A stretch of 64,000 nt of DNA from Bretschneidera sinensis (Eukaryota > Streptophyta > Magnoliopsida > Brassicales > Akaniaceae). The notes under the pieces were generated by a model, which was not told where the DNA came from, made no database searches, and was given only the letters and a program-made list of their open reading frames with translations. Positions within the stretch are counted from its first letter, which is position 1; each line of letters begins with the position of its first letter. Below are positions 10,571 to 20,251 of the stretch, piece after piece. The DNA lies in NCBI GenBank assembly GCA_023935145.1, contig CM043702.1, positions 74,110,820-74,174,819 of the forward strand. The letters run 5' to 3'. The position numbers and the translations under genes are program-made.

Positions 10571-12077
10571 ATTCCTTCAAGTGCGGAAGCACCCAAAGTT
10601 GAATTGAAGCCTCTGCTTAAGGGTTTAAAGCATATTTTCCTTGGTCTAGGTGACACTTGAGTCTGGCTGAAGACGTTAAACTTAGCGCTCATGGGAGGCA
10701 CCCCACAGCATATCCTTTTATTTATTTTTTATTGTTTTTCATATTTCTTGTTACTATTTATTTTTAATATTTTTTGTTTTCCAGTATTACATTAGTATTT
10801 CTTTTTCAGGGACAATGTGTGCATTAGTTCAAGTTTGGGGGTGTGCTATGAGCCATGCCAGTCCAGCTAGATCTCCATCTCCCAAGTCAGCTCTTTTCAT
10901 GTTATTCACACATTGGAGACATTGTGTACTTTAAGTTTGGGGGAATGGGAGATACATTCACACACACACACTTTGTCCTAGTTTCTTTTTATATATTATT
11001 GAAAAAATAAATGCATGTTCATGATTGTTTTGAAATTTTGGTTGATCTAAACGAATACTGTGATGTGATATCATTGGTGAGCTTAAAATCTTGAACACAT
11101 GATTTGATGATAGATTTTTAAAATTTTGTTACGTACTTTAGGCATTTGAGAATTCACATGTTTGATCTAATCTGACACGAGCACATTAACACAAAATAGT
11201 GTGAGGTATGACATGTGATTTTAATGTGTATGTTTCCATGACTTAACTGAAACTAGATGACTTATTGGATAAACACTTTGGCATAGAAAAGTATAAATAA
11301 AAATTAAAAAAAAATTCACAAATAGAGAAAAATGCTCATGATGATCATTAATAAACTTTCCACTGAGTAACTAGACCTCTTGCCTCAGTAAGCAGTGAGT
11401 GTTCACATCAAAGGGTAGGAATTTTATTCATAATGATCATTGAGAAACTTTCCACTGAGTAACTGGACCTCTTGCCTCAGTAAGCAGTGAGTGTTCACGT
11501 CAAAAGGTGGGAATTTTGCTTGGTAGCATTAAGGCTAGTTTAGTTTCATAGCTTTTTGACTCAAGTTAGTAAGTCCTTAGGGGTGTCTTTACACCTAATG
11601 CCCTAAAACTATCTAGTTTTGGAGTCATTGACTCAACACTCGCTACATGGGTCAATTAGAAAGGTTAAAGGAACTTAACATAGCAGAACCTTATAATAAA
11701 AGAGAGAAGAAAATAAAACTATGCCATCGTTGTTCATTCTGATAAGAAATTCAGTGAATCTTGAGACACGGAGACATTGGACATTGAAGTTATTTGGAAG
11801 TGTCATATTTATATGCTAATTCACTTTACACTGAGTCAGACTTGTGATGCCTTAGTCTGCCTTTTGTAAGTAACTAGATTTTAAAATTCCTATTCATTAC
11901 GAAGATGAGTTTATATTTTAAGCTTGCTCATGAATGAATATCATGGTTTTGTATGATACTTAAATTTTAGGATACCATGAATGATGAACTTATCTTTATG
12001 TTCTTTGTTTTTCATTTACTTTTTTTTTATTATTTTGTTTTGCGAAGGGACTAGCAAAATGTAAGTTTGGGGGTATT
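10571..12077 (+). other. 3' noncoding region of element F with three polypurine-like tracts
   Basis: From about 10650 it aligns with 47848-49128 of element J, beginning with the conserved word ggctgaagacgttaaactta and gggaggcacccca. The tract aagtttggggg occurs at 10831, 10933 and 12063; only the last abuts the LTR. No open frame of note is present. Downstream of the broken gag tail a stub of the PR-RT linker (LKPLLKGLKH) ends near 10650. Confidence 0.8.
11337..11520 (+). repeat. 92-bp tandem duplication in F's 3' region
   Basis: Two copies, about 11337-11428 and 11429-11520, each with the words actttccactgagtaact and gcagtgagtgttcac. Element J has a single copy at 48475-48560, so the duplication arose on the F lineage. 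Confidence 0.85.
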
Positions 12078-13654
12078 TGATTAGTGCCAAATATTGCATA
12101 TTTTGGCCCCATTAATTTACAATTGTTAGCTTAGGAATTTGTTACTTTGAGTTGTTTTTTTCACTGTTTTACAAGTTTACAAGCACTTGGAAATGAGTTT
12201 TACTAAATTACCAGAATTGTCCATACAAATCAGTCATTTTTGTGGATTAAACTGTATTGATTCAGGAAGAACCAGGAGATGAGCCAAATATGCTTGGAAA
12301 GATCCGGATGTCTATTTTCTGGGGAATTTTACGGCTCGTAAATATGATTTTTTTTAGAGAAAGTTATGGCAGTTTTAATAGACAAAGGTCAGGTTGTGCG
12401 AGATTTCAACGTGGCAGAAGTGATTTTTGCGGATTAAACTGTAATGATTCAGGAAGAAACAAGAGATGAGCAATATATGCTTAGAAAGATCCGAATGTCT
12501 ATTTTCTGAAGAATTTTACGGCTCGTAAATATGATCTTTCTAGAGAAAGTTATGGCAGTTTTAGTAGATAAAGGTCAGACTGTGCATGATTTCAGTGTGG
12601 ACAGAAGTTTTGAAGGGAATGTGAAGACATAAATCCCACATCTTACATTGGTTGGAAACACATTCGACATCCTACATCCTATATCGGATTGGAAACACAT
12701 TATACTCATGGAGTTCCCCTATAAAAGCCCCATTTCACTTCATCAAAGGGGTGTGCAATCTCGGGGGCTTTACTACCAAGGGGTGCAATCTAGAGGATTT
12801 TGCTACCAATTGGGGGAAGCAATGCATAGCAGCTGCGGATGAAATTTCTCTCTCCATGTATTGTCAGTTTTAATTTATTTCTTTTAAGTTTTAAAGTTTA
12901 ATGTTCACTCTAATTTTTCCCTTAAGATTTTTGTTATCCATTATATTTATGGGTAACTAAATTCTCAAGTGGGGCTAAAGCTGAAATTGCACTGTAGATG
13001 GTATTTTCATTTATTTTTTAATTTATGTATTTGATTTTCAATTACTAAAACTCTTTTGTTTTATCATTTTCAATTCATTAGTGATGTTTTCTTCTCCGAA
13101 TAATTGTAGAATTTATTTTGTTTATAGATTCAGTCATGCTTTCTCTATTAAATGGATTAGCTCTTTGATTATGTTTGGATCAATTATTTATCTATATTGA
13201 TTTAATTCTTTGCTACAATATCGCTTCCTGAGTATATTGTCGTCGTTGGATTTTCTCAATAGTGATAATAATTTACGTATTTTAAAAGTGGTGAATGATT
13301 TTTCAAAGGGTTGCATTTGGTTTAATCTTGGTTAATAAATCTATAGCTTCCGATTGGGAATTTTGGGAATTAAGTTCCCAATTGAGTTATTCAATGAATT
13401 AAGAATAATTAAAATACCAGATTTGTGCAAGGGATTCCCGACGCTTTACTATTTGTCAAATTTGAGTACTTTCTCTGTTAGTCACTTTGCTTCACTTTAA
13501 TTTGCATTTTAAATTAATCTTTGTTCTCCATTAATCATTTAATATTTTTCTTTAGTTTCTTTGTTCCTTCTACTATTCTTTAAATTTGTCTCTCTGTGGA
13601 ATCGACACCCCAAAGCTATGCTATAGCTACCGCATTATCCTTTGGGCATAAGCA
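12078..13654 (+). repeat. 3' LTR of element F
   Basis: Begins TGATTAGTGCC right after the tract aagtttgggggtatt and ends near ...gcataagca. The start resembles the J LTR (aatattgcatatttt shared). A TATA box (ctataaaag) is at 12719-12728. The end contains the word tctgtggaatcgacacc, also near the ends of the J, G and H LTRs. No second copy is in the window, so the right boundary is an estimate from TG...CA logic. Confidence 0.75.
12241..12614 (+). repeat. 187-bp tandem repeat in U3 of F's LTR
   Basis: Two copies start at 12241 (tgtggattaaactgtattga) and 12428 (tgcggattaaactgtaatga). Both contain gaattttacggctcgtaaat and gagaaagttatggcagtttt. The array ends about 100 bp upstream of the TATA box, where enhancer repeats lie in many LTRs. 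Confidence 0.88.
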
Positions 13655-13905
13655 GTGTCACCTTTTGGTAAGAAGGTATATCTGTCATATATCATATGCC
13701 CCCTAATCTTTTGAAGTTGAGCCAAATTTAAAGGAGTAAAAGCTCCTAAACCCCCTAGGGTGAGTCTTGTTTCGATTTCATGTCTGATTATCTTCTCTCT
13801 TTTTTGTGGGTGGTCATCTGTCGCTGTACTTTGTCTTGACTAGGCAGAGTTGATGGGTCCCAGTGAACTTGGCGACCTGATTCGATTCTCAAACTTGATT
13901 TCGAG
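13655..13905. other. Unassigned 250-bp segment between F and K
   Basis: It does not repeat elsewhere in the window and has no long open frame that I trust. It sits between the end of F's LTR and the point where K's RNase H similarity stops. It could be host DNA or an unseen part of another element. Confidence 0.4.
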
Positions 13906-14734
13906 CACCATATGTGACACATCACTATATACCACAGATCCTTCATCATTAGAAGGAAGCGCGTATATCGGAGCAGTACTCAATTTCTCTTTCAACAACT
14001 GGAAATTCCTTTCACATTCTTCTGACCACCTAAACTTCACTTCCTTCCAAGTCAATCTAGTCAATGCTCAAGTAATCATAGAAAAATTCTGGATAAACCT
14101 CATATAATAACCAGCCAACCCCAAAAAGCTTCTAATTTCAGTTACACGGGTCTTTCCCAATGCAACACTGCCTCTACTTTCTGTGGGTCAATTGCTATCC
14201 CATGTCCTGACACAACGAGCCCTAAGAAAGATATTTCACTCAACCAAAACTCACACTTAGAGAACTTTGCATACAATCTCTCTCTCCTAAGAATTTCCAA
14301 TATTATCTCTAAATGTTGCATATGCTCCTCTTCATTCTTGGAATAAACAAGAGTATCATTAACAAATACAATCACAAATATATCCAAGAATGGTTTAAAC
14401 ACCTGATTCATTACATCTATAAATGTTGCAGGAGCATTAGTTAAGCCAAATGGCATCACAAGGAAGTTGTGATGGCCATAATGTGTCCTAAAAGTAGTCT
14501 TTGGCATATCCCCTCCTTTATCCTCAACTGATGATAACTCGATCTCAGGTCTATCTTAGAAAACATTCTAGCCCCCTATAACTGCTTGAATCAATCAACT
14601 ATCTTGGGCAAAGGATATCTATTCTTGATGGTGATTTTATTCAACTGTCTATAATCCATACACAATCTCATTGTCCCATCTTTCTTTTTGACAAACAATA
14701 CAGGGGCTCCCCAAGTTAACATACTAGGTCAAAT
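13906..14734 (-). pseudogene. RT and RNase H start of element K
   Basis: From 14720 downward: [29 protein letters not shown], then a stop, the DLRSxYHQLR block, [20 protein letters not shown], and the catalytic region [14 protein letters not shown], where the usual D-D pair reads N-D. Then [16 protein letters not shown], and after a stop and frameshift WSEECERNFQLLKEKL with the RNase H opening SDVSH. The part at 14142-14507 is open for 121 codons. Sequence beyond 13906 no longer fits RNase H. Confidence 0.85.
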
Positions 14735-14945
14735 TTTCTACCACCAAGACTAATCACACAACCTCGATAAATTTTCCTGATAATAACCCTATCCCCAGTA
14801 GGAACCTCAACAATAATAGCATGCATCAAAGGACTAACACTAGCATCAACAAATTTCATATAAACACTGGATGCAAAAGCATGGGCTGTACTAGGATTAA
14901 TCAATAATCTAGCAAGTCTATCAAGAATATATACCATACCCATAA
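14735..14945 (-). pseudogene. Protease remnant of element K
   Basis: Short frame with LDRLARLL, AHAFASSVYMKFVDASVSPL and VEVPTGDRVIIRKIYRGCVI, matching element B at 26150-26340. The active-site triplet (D-x-G in relatives) reads NPS here. It stops at GGRKF and is joined directly to the RT opening, losing the rest of protease and the linker. Confidence 0.82.
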
Positions 14946-15469
14946 CAACATCAGGAGTGGCCTATGCATCCTGTTGGGTCAACGCATAGACTCTACTGTC
15001 TTTGGACTATAACCTTGCCTCTTGAGATAGATAACATTTCGAGATAGATGCTATGTCTGATAACATCTAAAGGAAACTCTTGCCTCTCGATCATACATCA
15101 GATTATCACTTCCTTTTGTTGGCATACTTACACCTCTACCATAACTCCTAATTTCTATAGCCTGTCTCCCAAATCTAAGGGTCCCACCGATATTACTCTG
15201 ACCTACAGAAGCAACAGATCATGCTTGCCTCTGACTCTAGATGATAGTTCCTTATGACAAAGAACGCTCCCTCTAGGGTGGTCTCCCACCATGCACACTC
15301 ATAGTGCTACCACATCTAGGTCCCTCAAATCTGGACCTCTTCAGCTAATCCCTTTTACCTCTAAACTCCATTAAATCCTTCTCAATCTGTAATGCTTTAT
15401 CCACCATAATAGTATAATTCTCAATACCCATATAAGAAAGTTTAGTCCGAATTTCGTAGCTTTATCCAC
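14946..15469 (-). pseudogene. gag C-terminal remnant of element K
   Basis: Nucleotide-level match, read on the minus strand, to the gag tail of B (25470-25860): the words ttcggactaaact, cttatatgg and gagttta, then the GGRPP-type block. No frame stays open for long. The zinc-knuckle region is degraded. The match ends near 15469. Confidence 0.7.
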
Positions 15470-16440
15470 CGGTATAGCTTAAGTTATAGCAACACTTTTG
15501 ATAGAATCTACCGATGTGAATGCGAATTGGTGTCACTTCTCAGAGTTTAGCTCTTAAACATTCATGAAAAGACACAGACACAATGCCAAAAAAGTGTCAG
15601 TTTAATTTGAGCTTTCCTTGGTAAAAAAACTTATGTGTGAGATGTATTTAGCTAGTCGAATAGAATCAATAGTTCGAAACTTATTCTACACTCTTTCCTG
15701 ACTGGTAATAATATGTCTTCACTGAGTGGAGCTTCCAATCGTAAGATACCTTCACTCATGCATAAAGTTTCTAGAAATGTAAGTCTAGTTTGTTTTGAAA
15801 ATGGTGGAGGATTGTTGGAAAATTTCTAAAATAAAAGTGTCAGTTGATTGGTGCCAAGGCCCACTCGATTTGACCATGTTTTTTATTCAATGCAGTTTTG
15901 GCAAAATGTTTTCACATTTGACTAGGCATTATCTGAGTTGATTAGACCCACAGTTAATTCATTTTGCACTTTGAAATCTAACAATTAGGTCTGTTTATTA
16001 TCCAAATGTTTTTTTATATCCGAAACAGACATTAAACCCTATATATAAAGGGTCGTTTAACTGCCATTTTAAAAGATTAAAAACAACTCTCATCATCTTC
16101 TACCTCTAAACTTAGTTTTGTATTTTATTCATGCCCAAATACTATACAAAACCTTAGATTTTTCTATCAATATTGTTGAGGAACATTGTATGATCTTGTT
16201 TTGTATAAAATGCAGTCATTCATTAGGTTTCATTATATCCTTTAGGTTATTTGAAGAACCAGTGCACACTAAGTAATATGTATTAGGGAAAAATTAAACC
16301 TTAAGAAAAGTAATATTGTTACACACCTTGAAACTCTCTCTCTAAAAAACTAGACTACAATTTTCTATAATTTGTTCTAACAAAAATTTGATCTAGAAAT
16401 ATTTATTTCCATAATGGAAATGCAAAATAATGGCGCCTTC
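15470..16440. other. Unassigned, possibly host intergenic DNA
   Basis: No coding frame or match to other parts of the window. A promoter-like word ctatatataaagg lies near 16040. A segment starting tgttggaaaa (15813) and ending ttctaaca (16382) looks like a small LTR in its ends only. There is no flanking duplication, so I do not call it. Confidence 0.4.
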
Positions 16441-16443
16441 ACT

Positions 16444-16450
16444 TATAAAT
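16444..16450 (+). promoter_or_regulatory. TATA box upstream of the candidate small gene
   Basis: TATAAAT, 107 bp before the ATG at 16557, would give a 5' leader of roughly 80 bp, normal for a small plant gene. Its function is inferred from position only. Confidence 0.45.
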
Positions 16451-16556
16451 ATGGCTCAGATATATATTCTTCCTACATAGGGGGAAAGAAAATTATAACT
16501 ATAGGTAACACATAACTTATAATGCAACACAAGTTACATTCTAATTATAAAATCAA

Positions 16557-17208
16557 ATGGAGAGAGCCTTGCTCAAGTTTATTTTTATGGTTGTCCTATT
16601 TGTTATTACATCATGTAAGTCTCTAATTTTATCTCTCTCATTGTTTTGACTAAGTTATATTTTTTGGTTAATTATAATTTGCCCCTATGGTTTGGTACAT
16701 TTTTGAACCACAGTATTTTAATTTAATTGGCTCAAACGATAAAGTGTAAATTGTAATTAACCCTATAGTTTTTTTTTATAATTCAATTTATTTTATTTAT
16801 AACCTAACGGTTTTATAATTAAGGCTTTGTCGAGTTAGGTAGAATTGAGTTTAGTTATGTTTGTTTTTGTGCTTGATTTTTAATAAATATACAAGTTATT
16901 TATAGTGAAAGTGTTTTTTAAACAATGAAAAATGTTAGCAGTTCTTTCACAAAGAATTGAGGAACAAACACAAATATCATAGCAATAAACCTTTAGGGTG
17001 TATTGAAGCCTACCATAAACTTAGTTATGAGTCAAGCTCGTACAAGTGTGACATTTGTTTTTGTACGCGTAATTGAGTGGCAGAGGTGAATCCAATTCAA
17101 TGCTAAAGTCCAACAGATTATATTAGTCATTGTCATGATGGCACCTTAAACAAGTGCATAATTAGCCTTTGTGTCTATGGATGGGATGATTTTGATTTGA
17201 GTGCTTAA
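16557..17208 (+). pseudogene. Candidate small secreted cysteine-rich protein, two exons, probably broken (Bowman-Birk-like?)
   Basis: Exon 1 (16557-16614) starts ATG and encodes MERALLKFIFMVVLFVITS, a good signal peptide, followed at once by a canonical donor (gtaagt). A possible acceptor (ctttag, 16991-16996) restores the frame in phase 1. Exon 2 then reads a tail with CDICFCTRN before a TGA at 17074, 45 residues in all. The same frame continues with a second stop at 17104 to a TAA at 17206. Over this span it holds eight cysteines, with NPIQC, then D..SHCH and KC. The run ESSS..KCDICFCTR resembles the reactive-loop region of Bowman-Birk inhibitors, but the paired first cysteine and the PP after the loop are missing. 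An AATAAA follows at 17237. A TIR-bounded element overlaps exon 2, so exon 2 may be unrelated to exon 1. Confidence 0.3.
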
Positions 17209-17435
17209 AATACCATGGTTAATTTTTGTGTACAAAAATAAATAATTGTTTTACTTGCTTGAGTATATAAAGGATTTCTCTTTACTATAATTTGACATGA
17301 AAATGTCCATTAAACTATCTTTGTTAATATAGGTAGGATAACGGTTTAACCAAAAATTATTAATTTGACACACTTTAAATTTTCTAGATGAAATTTGACT
17401 TAGACCAAATCATATTGAGGCAAATTGTAATTAAC
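16671..17435. mobile_element. Possible TIR DNA element (about 765 bp)
   Basis: The left end ggttaattataatttgcc (16671) and the right end, reverse complement ggttaattacaatttgcc (17435), match over about 33 bp, including a later tttggt word. Both are flanked outward by T/A runs and then TA, a possible TA duplication. A third inverted copy of the terminal word lies at 16745-16764, so a nested 95-bp foldback is an alternative reading. No transposase is visible. Confidence 0.45.
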
Positions 17436-17619
17436 CTAAAAAAATACATCATGGAAACTTAAATCCGAGCTACAAAATATATAAAGCATTCACACAGTTA
17501 GAAAATCGTTAAATTGTTGGTCTTATTATAACCGACTTGAAAGATCGACCGATGATTTTAACCAGTGGGTTACCGGATGTGGACCACACCACACCAATGG
17601 TGTTGTGCCCAAGGAATGG

Positions 17620-17802
17620 GAGATTGTAATGCCCAAAGATGGGGTTAAGGCTTCTTATCCCACATCGCCTAGAGAGGATGTGATTGTACTGTTTATAAGT
17701 GATTAACACCTCCACTTGCACAACACATTTTAAAACCATGAGGCCTGGTGTGCCAAAGCAGACAATATTGTGCCAAGTGGCAAGTGACAATCACTTATAA
17801 AC
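17620..17802. repeat. TRIM-like segment with 14-bp inverted repeat
   Basis: Words tcccacatcg, gtttataagtgatt, aacacctccac, ttttaaaaccatgaggcc and gacaatattgtgcca occur in an order I recognise from small plant terminal-repeat (TRIM-type) sequences. GTTTATAAGTGATT (17691-17704) and its exact complement (17789-17802) enclose 84 bp. The second arm ends one base before element C starts. Confidence 0.5.
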
Positions 17803-19775
17803 TGTAATACTCGTACCCTCAATGTAAGGATAAAAGAATAAATTGAATTATGTATTGAAATTTAACATGCATACAAACAAATTGAAAGTTGAAGTTGAAA
17901 TAATTTTGAAGAAAGATGTTGAATATTTTTAGAAAAGAGTTAGAACATTTTAAAGGAAGAAAGATAATTTTTCAAATATGCGAAAGGATAGAACTGGTTG
18001 ATTAGGCGATCAAATGGTTACCCAAACCAATTGGCCAACCAATCGGTTAATTGAGGTTGAATCGATCAACTGACCGATTGGTTGGTAGAAGTTGAACCAA
18101 TCGACTGATTGGTCGACTAGTAGAGCTTTAACCTATCAGCGACGACATGTTGACTAGAAATGGAACCAATCGGTTGGCAGTGATTGATGGTTCAGGGGTA
18201 GATTTGTAATTTTATTTAATAGTCAACCAATCCACTAGATAATCGACCGATCATACCTAAATTTTCATATAAAAGTTTTTTACGATGTTTGAAATCATTT
18301 TTACGTTCAAAATTTCATTTTCTCTCTCTATTATTTGCTCTCTCTTTTGGAAAAAAAGCTTACAAATACTTCAAAATTGAAGGATTTAATAACAATGTCT
18401 TAAGAATTGTTTAATTCATGGAAAGATTTCAAGAAATCTGTGGAAAGAGCTTTGAGAAGGTAAAATTCATGAATTTTATTATAAGATTCAATTTTGAGAA
18501 TATCTTCTTTTACTTTTCTTTAAAAGGGATTTGAACTTGGATTCAAACCAAAAGAAAATGGTTTTCAACAAATCTTTGACTTTGAGAAAAGATAATCATG
18601 CATACAAGAAATTAACCTGGTATATATTATAGAAATGAAATTATAAGACAGTGAGATTGATAACAATTACATGGTTAGGTGGTGGTGATCGACAATTTGG
18701 TGAAAGGAGTATGAAAGGCAAAGAGATGATCCATGATTACCTTTAAGTGCTACATAATGAGTATTATTTAATGTTAGTAAGTGAGACAAATAAGAAAAGT
18801 ATATAAAACTTGAAATGATTAAAAGTGTGAGAAAGACTTATTGAATATATTATGAACATGTTGATTTGAAGAATATATGTACAAAAATAGATACCAAAAA
18901 ATGGATGAATTGCCCATACGTATGGATAAGATGTGAAAGAAAGAAATAAATAAAATGATATGCATTCATGTTTATTTTTACAATTATTGAGGTACTAAGG
19001 CATCAGATTGACTGTGAAAATATTGACGATGTGTATAGGAGTCTCATGATGAGACAATTGTGATAAGAAGTTGATGAATATGATGTCTATATGATTTTCA
19101 TAGAATGAATGAAATGAATGTCAAACTCATGATGAGGAGTATGATAAAAAGATGATGATAATAATATCAAAGATGATAATTATAAGTTGGCTTAAATACA
19201 TGAGATTAAATCAGAATTTATATCTATATGATGATAGAAACGATGATATGAGAATTGATAAATGAATGATTGAATTATAAGTATGATTTGTGATATAATT
19301 ATGACTAGAAGCATACAAATCGAGTACTTCTAGTAAATTATAATTCACTAAGCTTGTGAGGCTCATTCCTCAATATTTAATAATTTAATGCCACGAGAAG
19401 GACCGGTAGATTCTTGACTTGAGACTCAGAGTAAGTTTTAGGTAAGTTCTCGTGGTTGGCATCCAGAGATAGTATAAAGAAAGGAAAGAAAGACAAATGA
19501 AACAAAGAAAGAAAAATAGGAATTGAGAAAAAATAGTTATACAGTTGCATAGCTGTATAGTTTTACGTGTACATGCTTATTGTAAAATTTGTATAGATTG
19601 TGAATAATATCAGTATTGTAAAGAAAGGTGTAACTCTTCTATAAAAGAGTTGAGGAAAAATGTTTGTAATTGTTTTCAGTATTTAATGCAATAGTTGTGG
19701 CGTATATGTGTCATGCTTGGATTTAAAAAGTGACAGCACCGTCTTGGATGGGCCCACCCGAGATGGGTTGTTATA
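17803..19775 (+). repeat. 5' LTR of element C (1,973 bp)
   Basis: Starts TGTAATACTCGTACCCTC and ends at the ...gttgttata before the primer site (CA changed to TA). U3 from 17993 to 18250 is packed with accaatcggttgg / ccgattggtt words in both orientations, many containing CCAAT, just upstream of the TATA box catataaaag (18266-18275). Confidence 0.88.
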
Positions 19776-19779
19776 ATTT

Positions 19780-19791
19780 TGATATGAGAAT
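19780..19791 (+). promoter_or_regulatory. Degenerate primer binding site of element C
   Basis: tgatatgagaat stands where A and B have tggtatcagagc or close to it; three or four bases have changed. Confidence 0.7.
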
Positions 19792-19860
19792 TATAGGTTT
19801 TATGATTCTATATACGGCATAAAACGTAATAAAGTGTAAATCTAAAATAAATTATTTTAA

Positions 19861-20244
19861 GCCTTATTATCACCAAACACCCTTATATTTTGCCTTGTAC
19901 TTCAATGTCCTCATTGCATTTTAAAAAGATTAATTTACCCCTTTTATTTTAGGTGTGTGCCCAATAAACCCTTTTAGTGATAATTTTGATCAAATTAATA
20001 CTAACAACACAAAAATCTTGATCAAAGTTGATACTGGCGCACAAAGAAATCTTGACAACATTTTTTTTCCTTATTTAGAAGTCAAGATTTTTGTGTGCAT
20101 TGATATCAATTTCACCGGAATTATCACTATAAGGGTTTATTTGATACATATCTAAAATGCAATAGGTAAATTGATCATTTTTAAAATGCAAGGGAGACAT
20201 TGAAACACAAAGCTAAATATAAGGCTATTTGGTGATAATAACCC
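19861..20244. mobile_element. Foldback MITE (Mutator-like by duplication length) in C's leader
   Basis: A 384-bp insertion absent from the leader of B. The outer 30 bp at each end are inverted copies with 26 of 30 matches (core ttattatcaccaaa and ccttatattt). The complementarity continues inward, with drift, through ttcaatgtc, ttgcattttaaaa, aataaaccctt and acaaaaatcttga, so nearly the whole element is one hairpin. It is flanked by 9-bp duplications, ttattttaa (19852-19860) and atattttaa (20245-20253), 8 of 9 matching. No coding capacity. Confidence 0.85.
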
Positions 20245-20251
20245 ATATTTT

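Larger units (their letters stand above)
8839..13654 (+). mobile_element. Element F: Ty3 Athila/Tat-type derivative without 5' end, PR core or RT-IN
   Basis: Order: gag from the middle of its capsid region, gag tail fused to the end of protease, a 1.5-kb noncoding 3' region, polypurine tract and 3' LTR. The 5' LTR, primer site and gag start were lost on the left. Gag is closest to element H at the right end of the window, whereas the 3' noncoding region and LTR start are closest to element J. No RT, RNase H or integrase codons are present between 10620 and the 3' region. Confidence 0.85.
13906..15469 (-). mobile_element. Element K: chromovirus fragment (gag tail to RNase H start)
   Basis: Minus-strand piece of a Tekay-type chromovirus closely related to B. 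It runs from a gag tail (15469) through protease and RT to the first codons of RNase H (13906). No LTR is attached. An internal deletion near 14735 joins protease to RT. Both ends stop abruptly in unrelated sequence. Confidence 0.85.

Noticed and set aside
15813..16382. Segment with tgttggaaaa start and ttctaaca end, containing a TATA-like word, resembling a small solo LTR
   Set aside because: No flanking duplication (aggat against aaaat) and no second copy in the window; the ends alone are too weak.
19955..20155. 66-codon frame in the leader of C
   Set aside because: It spans the centre of the foldback MITE and is explained by that palindrome.
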